Part shown: positions 15,001 to 24,000 of the stretch, in pieces | Layout: each line of letters starts with the position of its first letter | Position numbering within the stretch: the first letter of the stretch is position 1 | Notes under the pieces: generated by a model | Told to the model about the DNA's origin: nothing | Databases searched by the model: none | What the model saw: the letters and a program-made list of their open reading frames with translations, nothing else | Program-made: the position numbers and the translations under genes | Assembly: GCA_958510825.1 (NCBI GenBank) | Contig: OY294047.1 | Location: 496,001-560,000, forward strand | DNA: 64,000 nucleotides | Source: Brachypterus glaber | Taxonomy: Eukaryota > Arthropoda > Insecta > Coleoptera > Kateretidae | Reading direction: 5' to 3'

Positions 15001-18000
15001 ATTTTAGTGTCAGTTAATTGTAAAGATACAAGAATCGCCGTCCAAGTCCGTACAAACAAGCCGTTTAACGGCAGGATTTACGCCCTGGGCCGGTCTGAAA
15101 CCTGCAACGTCGATGTTATCAACAGTGATCTCTTCAGGCTCGATTTGACCATGAATGGACAGGATTGTAACACTCAGTCGGTGGTAAGTTTTGTTTTTTA
15201 TGTCGATTAAACGCTTGACAATTAATTTTAATTCTATAAAAAAACAATAGATATCAAAAGTTAATTAGGATTTGCCCATATAAAACAAGGTGTCCCAAAA
15301 GTCTGCCTTTCCTCGAAAGGGCAGATGTTGGAATATTTGATGCTTCTTTTCTTGATGTTTTTTTTTGTCTTTTTTTCTTGTCATTTACTTCGCATGGCAA
15401 TTTTAAGAACACAGCTACTTAGTCCCCAATCTCAAAAAATTACCGTTTCGCTTCTTTATTGAGTGAAACACAGTACCTACGGGTATGACAGTGGATGTTT
15501 ATGGCTATCTTATTACGTTCTTGCTCTGCAATAATCGATGCTACCCAGCTTACGAGAATCAGCACAATTTTAAAAGTTTTTATAGTGGAAGAGCACGAAA
15601 CACGAACTGCGTTTTTGTGTACGCCTGCGCTAGAATCATATATATCGTCCTAGAAAAAAAATTCTTGGATATAAATTTGTTTCTCAAAAAATAAGCAACT
15701 TTTTTATTTGAAATGTCTGTCTGTTTGTCTGTCTCTCTGTCCGATGGCACGATTTTTGTGAACACGATAACTCAAGAACGAATAATCTGATCGACTTGAA
15801 TCTCAAGAAAATTTCAGGAAAAACCAAGTTCTACGAGGGGAAGATCTCTATTGTTTTTGAAAGTAATCCCCTCAAAAACAAAAATGTTTTGGGGGTTAAA
15901 CTTTTTTTGAGTATTTGGGAAAATACCATTTTCTGTGGATAATATATTTATTAATTTGGTGATCAAGATACAAAGCCACTGAGAGCCTTAAATAAGCTTT
16001 AGGCTTGTGCTAGGGGCTGTCCATTAATTTTGATAAATAAGTAGGTTGTTTAACATATGGGGCTAATCAATGAAATGCATAGTATTATACCGGGTGTCCC
16101 AACTCTATTTACCCAGCGATTTTCTCGTAAACTAAAAGAGATAATCAAGTTTTCAGAAAACCATTTTAAATAAGACAACTTAAACTATCTTTTGCATTCG
16201 ATACTTTCAGCTCTTGAAATGTGGGCAGGGGGGCATAGATAGACATTTTTTAAATGGAAAGGGGGGTCGTGTAATACATCATTTTAAAGCTTATAAAATG
16301 CTCCATTTAACTATATATTTTTTTAATCGTTTGGTTTGGACTTTTTTTGGGTTAAAATAGGGTTGAAAATGGGTATTTTTGTCAAAATTTCTCTAAAAAA
16401 TCAAGCAATTTTTTAAAAATTACTAATTTCATTATGAAAAAACCTAAATTATACTTTTAAACTAATTTTAATTGACATAAATAAAAATTTACAAAAAAAA
16501 AACTTAAAAAATCGAATTTTTTAGCACAAAAAATTAAAAACCTAAAAATTGTTTAGAAAATTAAAAAATATATAGTCCAATAGAGAATTTTATTTGCTTT
16601 AAAATGATGTATCACATGTATGTATTTATTAAAAAAAAATCCCCCCATGCCCCCCTGCCCACATTTTAAGAACTGAAAGTATCAAATACATGCTAAAAGA
16701 TAGTATAAGTTGTCTAATTTAAGATAGTTTTTGCAGAACTTTTTAGTTTTCGAGAAAATCTCTGGGTAAATAGCGTTTGGACACTCGGTATATCTTCACG
16801 GCTTGTTTAATTGTATTTTTTTTATTACTTTATGCATTTACTTTATTTTTTGTTATTCACTGTTTAATTGTATTTTTTTTACTTTATGCATTTACTTTAT
16901 TATTATTTTAATTACTACTAAATGTATAATATGTGTATTTAAGATTATTATCGAGTGATGATGAAACCCTTGATATAAGAATTGTAAAATTCTTTATAGA
17001 ATCAATAAATGTACTATTATTATCTTCACGGCTTGTTTATTTTTTTAGACGGGCGTCTACAGCAACACCGTCGTTTTACAACACCACAGCGTCGTCATGA
17101 CCAAGGCAGATAAGATCTACAAAGTAAAATGTACCTACGATATGTCTTCGAAGAACATCACTTTCGGCATGATGCCAATTAGGTATGCACAATGCACATT
17201 TTATTATCTTAGTCGTTGCAATAAAAAGGACATTAATTGATCATTAGAATAAAAAACTGTTATTAAGGCACAGTATAAAAAATTGTATGTTATTATACAT
17301 TGTATGATACACAAGAACGCAAGAGAATATATACAGAGCGGTCCAAAAGTCACCCCCCCCCCTCTTGACTTTTGAACCAGTTGAGATATCGACTTCAGAT
17401 TTGGAACTTTTAAATAAGACTACTTAAAATATCTTTTAGCATATATTTAATACTTTCAGCTCTTAAAATGTGGCAGGGGCATGGGGGCACATTTTTTTAA
17501 ATGGAAAGGGGGGTCGTGTAATACATCATTTTAAAGCTTATAAAATTTTCCATTTAACTCCATATTTTTAAATTAAAAAAAAAATGTTGGGTTTAAAATG
17601 GGTTGAAAATGGGTATTAATGTCAAAATTCCTCTAAAAAAACAAATAATTTTTTAAAAATGCCTAATTTCATCATAAAAAAATGTTAATTATACATTTAA
17701 ACTAATTTTAGTTGACATAAACAAAAATTTATAAAAAAAACTTAAAAAATCGAATGTTTTAGCACAAAAAATTGAAAAATCAAAACCTTAAAAAACATTT
17801 TTAAAAAAATTAAAAATGTTAATTTAAATAGAGAATTTTATAAGCTTTAAAATGATGTGTCACACGACGCCCCTTTCTATTTAAAAAAATGTCTCCCCAT
17901 GCCCCCCTGCCCACATTTTAAGAGCTGAAAATATCAAATATATGCTAAAAGATAGTTTAAGTTATCTTATTTAAGAGTTCTAAATTTGAAGTCGATATCT

Positions 18001-21000
18001 CAACTCGTTCAAAAGTTAAGAGGGGGGGGGTGACTTTTGGACCGCACTGTATGTATTCTTGCAAGAACGCAAAATACTGTTTTCAGGTTGATTTCGGAGA
18101 ATGCCAACCAAGCTCGGAGAGCGAGGTTGACAACCGTAATCGCCGTAAAAAGTTTTCGTTCATGTATCATACACTATTTTTTATTTGTTTGTAATAATCT
18201 TAATAAATGATTTTGTATTATTAATAAATCTCTTCTTGATCAGAGGCGTAACCAGGTCCAAATTTTTGGGGGGGGGGGGGCTTGAGCCCCTAAAAATATA
18301 TGCGTAATTTTTAAGTTTGTCTGTCTGTGAGACTTTTATATTGGGGGGGGGCTTAGAAAAATTTGGGCTAAGCCCCCTAAGCCCCCCCCCTCGTTACGCC
18401 TATGTTCTTGATCGGCATCAAATGGTTCCTTCTGTATTATTTTTTTTTCACTACTGGCTTTAGAACATACCATTATTTATCATGTTTTCAGACTGTGAAA
18501 ACAATTTTCTTCACCTATAGCAATTAGTTATTTATGGTACTAGTGGGTAAAGTAAGAAAATTAACCTGCGAGGCGTCAGCCAAGCAGGTTAATTTTCGAG
18601 AGGGCAATATCGGTTTACCCATGAGTGCCATACAAGGTTTTATCCATTAAATTGCTTAGGAATACATATTTTTATTAAAAATTTTAATGACATTTACAAG
18701 AAAATAATTTGACAAGTGACAGTTGAGTGGGTAAAATAAATAATTATCTACTTAATAAAGTAAAAGCCACGCGGGGGTTATTATTGAGTTTATCTATTTA
18801 AAATAAAGCTGGTAATTGTCTCATTATCTGTATGTATTGGATAAAATAATGTTTTCTCTCCTAGTAGGAGTAAATTTTATAAACAATTGATTTTTTTCAC
18901 TTTAGATGTTTCAGTTTTTTTTGCAATTTTTACTAACTAAACCCAAGAAAATAGCTTTAAATAACTTTTTATTTTTTAAATATAATTAATTATAATTATT
19001 GCAAATTAATACAATCAATAATTAGCTATATATTATGAAAACAATTAAAAAAAAACTAAATTTTTAAACGTCATTCCAAAGTATTTATTTGAGAAAATGT
19101 CATTGATCAAGGCTACTTGATTTTTATGAAAATTTCAAGAAATATAATTTCTGTTCACAATTTATTTTATTGAATAAAAATAGTTAAATATTGCTAGTAG
19201 TGAAAAAACTAATAAATAAACTACGGTAGAGAAGACTATTATAGCCTCGCAATCTTAAATCCCTCGCTGCTACGCAGCTCGGGATTTAATTCTATAAAAA
19301 ATGTCTTCTCTACCTTGGTATATAATTATTATTCTGTTAGACTTTATTCAACCCCTTGGTTGTAAAATTTTTATTTACAGTGTCATAAATATTATAAAAA
19401 ATAAACTAGACCATATATAGTTAATTAAAATAAATGGAGCTCTCTACAACTAGAATTATGAAACAAAAGATGTCTACCCTATCTCTATCTCATTTGTGCT
19501 ACACTTTCCAGCCAACCAAATAAATACTGTATTTGTTTTTCATACAACAAATACAGTATTTATTTGGTTGGCCGGAAAGTGTAGCAGCGAGAGGCACGTA
19601 CGAACATAGCTAATGTGAATCTGTAGAATAAGATAATTCTACTAAAATTTAGATGGCGCCAGTAATTTCTTTAATAATGCACTTTTCGCCCGGCCAAGTA
19701 AATATTGTATTTGTTCAACAAAGAACAAATACAGCATTTGTTTGGTTGGGTGGAAGTGGGAGTGTATGTATGTCTTCTATCCTTTTTGGGTAGAACTTTT
19801 GTCCCTGTCTAATCTAATGGGAGAATTCTCCATTGACTTTTATTGCCAGAGGCAGGATAGAACGATGTGCGTAGAGGCAATAAAACCCGTAATAAAAGTT
19901 ACAAACAAGCTCTATAAACTTTTAATTAATATCTGTTCTTTCCCGTTTGAATGTTTTAATACGCTGGAAAGCCTTCTGCAAGTAATACATCGGCACAAAA
20001 GTCAAAATCTTTGACCACTTTTTTTTTTTCACTTTTCTCGACGTTTTAGACCATTATGAGACGAAATCAGTAAAAAAAATTTTTGCGTCCATCTGTCTGT
20101 CTGGGTGTAAACTCTCTGACTCCATTTCTACATGAGATATCGACTTGCGGTTTTTTGCATATTGTTTCTTATCGTATTCCGAAGAGCTGATTAGATTTTG
20201 GGGGTGTACGATTGAGGGTAAGGGGGTAAAAATAGGGTAAAACTCCTATTTTTAGCGTTTTTTGTTTATAATTAAGGCAATTATTATTGTATTTAGTTAA
20301 TTTAGCACTTATATAAAAGATAATTTTAAATTGGGCAAAAAATGTTATAAACAATGTTTTCCTAAAACACATTGTTTTCGAGATATTGTTTTTTTTTAGC
20401 ATATCTCACATATTTATAACCCGATTTCAAAAAATTATATATATATATATGAGATATCGACTTGCGGTTTTTTGCATATTGTTTCTTATCGTATTCCGAA
20501 GAGCTGATTAGATTTTGGGGGTGTACGATTGAGGGTAAGGGGGTAAAAATAGGGTAAAACTCCTATTTTTAGCGTTTTTTGTTTATAATTAAGGCAATTA
20601 TTATTGTATTTGGTTAATTTAGCACTTATATAAAAGATAATTTTAAATTGGGCAAAAAATGTTATAAACAATGTTTTCCTAAAACACATTGTTTTCGAGA
20701 TATTGTTTTTTTTTAGCATATCTCACATATTTATAACCCGATTTCAAAAAATTATATTTTAAATAAAAGCTCTTTTTAAGCCCTATAAAAAATGTTATAT
20801 ACAGTTTCTTATCGTATTCCGAAGAGCTGATTAGATTTTGGGGGTGTACGATTGAGGGTAAGGGGGTAAAAATAGGGTAAAACTCCTATTTTTAGCGTTT
20901 TTTGTTTATAATTAAGGCAATTATTATTGTATTTGGTTAATTTAGCACTTATATAAAAGATAATTTTAAATTGGGCAAAAAATGTTATAAACAATGTTTT

Positions 21001-24000
21001 CCTAAAACACATTGTTTTCGAGATATTGTTTTTTTTTAGCATATCTCACATATTTATAACCCGATTTCAAAAAATTATATATATATATATGAGATATCGA
21101 CTTGCGGTTTTTTGCATATTGTTTCTTATCGTATTCCGAAGAGCTGATTAGATTTTGGGGGTGTACGATTGAGGGTAAGGGGGTAAAAATAGGGTAAAAC
21201 TCCTATTTTTAGCGTTTTTTGTTTATAATTAAGGCAATTATTATTGTATTTGGTTAATTTAGCACTTATATAAAAGATAATTTTAAATTGGGCAAAAAAT
21301 GTTATAAACAATGTTTTCCTAAAACACATTGTTTTCGAGATATTGTTTTTTTTTAGCATATCTCACATATTTATAACCCGATTTCAAAAAATTATATATA
21401 TATATATGAGATATCGACTTGCGGTTTTTTGCATATTGTTTCTTATCGTATTCCGAAGAGCTGATTAGATTTTGGGGGTGTACGATTGAGGGTAAGGGGG
21501 TAAAAATAGGGTAAAACTCCTATTTTTAGCGTTTTTTGTTTATAATTAAGGCAATTATTATTGTATTTGGTTAATTTAGCACTTATATAAAAGATAATTT
21601 TAAATTGGGCAAAAAATGTTATAAACAATGTTTTCCTAAAACACATTGTTTTCGAGATATTGTTTTTTTTTAGCATATCTCACATATTTATAACCCGATT
21701 TCAAAAAATTATATTTTAAATAAAAGCTCTTTTTAAGCCCTATAAAAAATGTTATATACAGTTTCTTATCGTATTCCGAAGAGCTGATTAGATTTTGGGG
21801 GTGTACGATTGAGGGTAAGGGGGTAAAAATAGGGTAAAACTCCTATTTTTAGCGTTTTTTGTTTATAATTAAGGCAATTATTATTGTATTTGGTTAATTT
21901 AGCACTTATATAAAAGATAATTTTAAATTGGGCAAAAAATGTTATAAACAATGTTTTCCTAAAACACATTGTTTTCGAGATATTGTTTTTTTTTAGCATA
22001 TCTCACATATTTATAACCCGATTTCAAAAAATTATATATATATATATGAGATATCGACTTGCGGTTTTTTGCATATTGTTTCTTATCGTATTCCGAAGAG
22101 CTGATTAGATTTTGGGGGTGTACGATTGAGGGTAAGGGGGTAAAAATAGGGTAAAACTCCTATTTTTAGCGTTTTTTGTTTATAATTAAGGCAATTATTA
22201 TTGTATTTGGTTAATTTAGCACTTATATAAAAGATAATTTTAAATTGGGCAAAAAATGTTATAAACAATGTTTTCCTAAAACACATTGTTTTCGAGATAT
22301 TGTTTTTTTTTAGCATATCTCACATATTTATAACCCGATTTCAAAAAATTATATATATATATATGAGATATCGACTTGCGGTTTTTTGCATATTGTTTCT
22401 TATCGTATTCCGAAGAGCTGATTAGATTTTGGGGGTGTACGATTGAGGGTAAGGGGGTAAAAATAGGGTAAAACTCCTATTTTTAGCGTTTTTTGTTTAT
22501 AATTAAGGCAATTATTATTGTATTTGGTTAATTTAGCACTTATATAAAAGATAATTTTAAATTGGGCAAAAAATGTTATAAACAATGTTTTCCTAAAACA
22601 CATTGTTTTCGAGATATTGTTTTTTTTTAGCATATCTCACATATTTATAACCCGATTTCAAAAAATTATATTTTAAATAAAAGCTCTTTTTAAGCCCTAT
22701 AAAAAATGTTATATACAGTTTTTTGCCAGAATATAATGTTTTAAAGATACAGAATTTAAAATCAAACAAAACACCTAGTTTGAAATTTGCAAACTAGATG
22801 GCTCTAGTGTAGAATAGTGCCGATGTTCTGACAGAGTGCTTGCAACGTTTCATCTAGTTTTTAATGTTTTTGCATTTAATAGCGTTATTAGGTCTGTCGG
22901 TCGGTTGGTCCGGAAAAATTTGCAACGATAACGTTAATTCTAAAAACATGAGTTTAAAAGTCCAAACCATAAGTTCTCAATTGGTATTTTGAAAAAAATG
23001 GGGTGGGGAAATATGTTTTTGCTAGGAAAATATAATTTCTAATACTTAACTAAGTCCAAACCAAACCTAGGAAAATATCATTTCTAATACTTAACTATTT
23101 TGTTTTGTTTGTTTTAAACAGAGATCCAGAAATGATCAGCATCACCTCTGCTCCAGAAGCGCCTCCACCAAGAATCAGAATTCTGGACAGTCGTACACGA
23201 GAAGTGGAGACTGTGCGTATTGGAGACAAACTTACGTTCAGAATTGAAATTCCAGAAGACAGTGAGTACAGTTTATTCAAGTATAAATATATTCGCTATA
23301 TTTGCTAATTAGAACTTAAAAAATTAACGTTATTAGGGGAAGTCGGGGTTAACTGGGCCGCTTTTTTTTTTCTATAGCAAAAGGTAGATTATTACTATAG
23401 TTAGAACATATTAATACTTCAGACAAATATTGTTTATATAAAAAAAGTTATTAACGATAAACCATTTAACCCCGCTGGACCAGTTAACCCCATAGGGCAG
23501 GGTTAACTGGTCCAATAACAAAAATGTATTGTAATTACTGTGAATAAAAACGATTTCAAATCAAATAAAATTTAATTCTAACATAAAAATAGACAACATA
23601 ATATGTTAAATATTAGATATATCTTAGGGTTAACTGGTCCGGGGTTAACTGGACATGGCCCAGTTAACCCCGAACTAATTAATATTTACATAAGTGGTCC
23701 AGTTAACCCCGAACCAGTTAACCCTGAATAAAATCATAAAATTTTAATACTTAATAAGATATTAGAAGGCGGCAATTATGGAAAATAATTAATAAAATAC
23801 TCAGTATATTAGGTAAAATATTAGTCTAGATCCTTAAGATAAATACCTACTTTTCATCGAAAAAAATGAACTTTCTTTACTACAACTACAAAAAGTCCGT
23901 CATAATACTTTAAACAATACTACTCAATAAATATCACTAGAATTTGCCCTAAGGCGCCAATACTAATAAAAAAGTTGATAAAATCCAGGTGGACCAGTTA

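Larger units (their letters stand above)
15648..17039 (+). repeat. Repeat family 2, copy B, with two later insertions
   Basis: Matches 7666-8267 from CGTCCTAGAAAAAAAATTCT to TATCTTCACGGCTTGTTTA. It is interrupted first by the TA-flanked element 16090-16788, whose removal restores a match to AATGGAATGCGTAGCATAAC... of copy A. It is then interrupted by a 211-bp insertion at 16810-17020 flanked by 19-bp direct repeats. It ends 9 nt before the ZP exon at 17049. Confidence 0.65.

Noticed and set aside
20169..22633. Eight identical 77-codon antisense frames (MLKKNNISK...)
   Set aside because: They recur only because the satellite unit recurs; composition is Lys/Phe/Asn-rich AT-type translation and a similar frame crosses the non-coding 11.4-kb copy.
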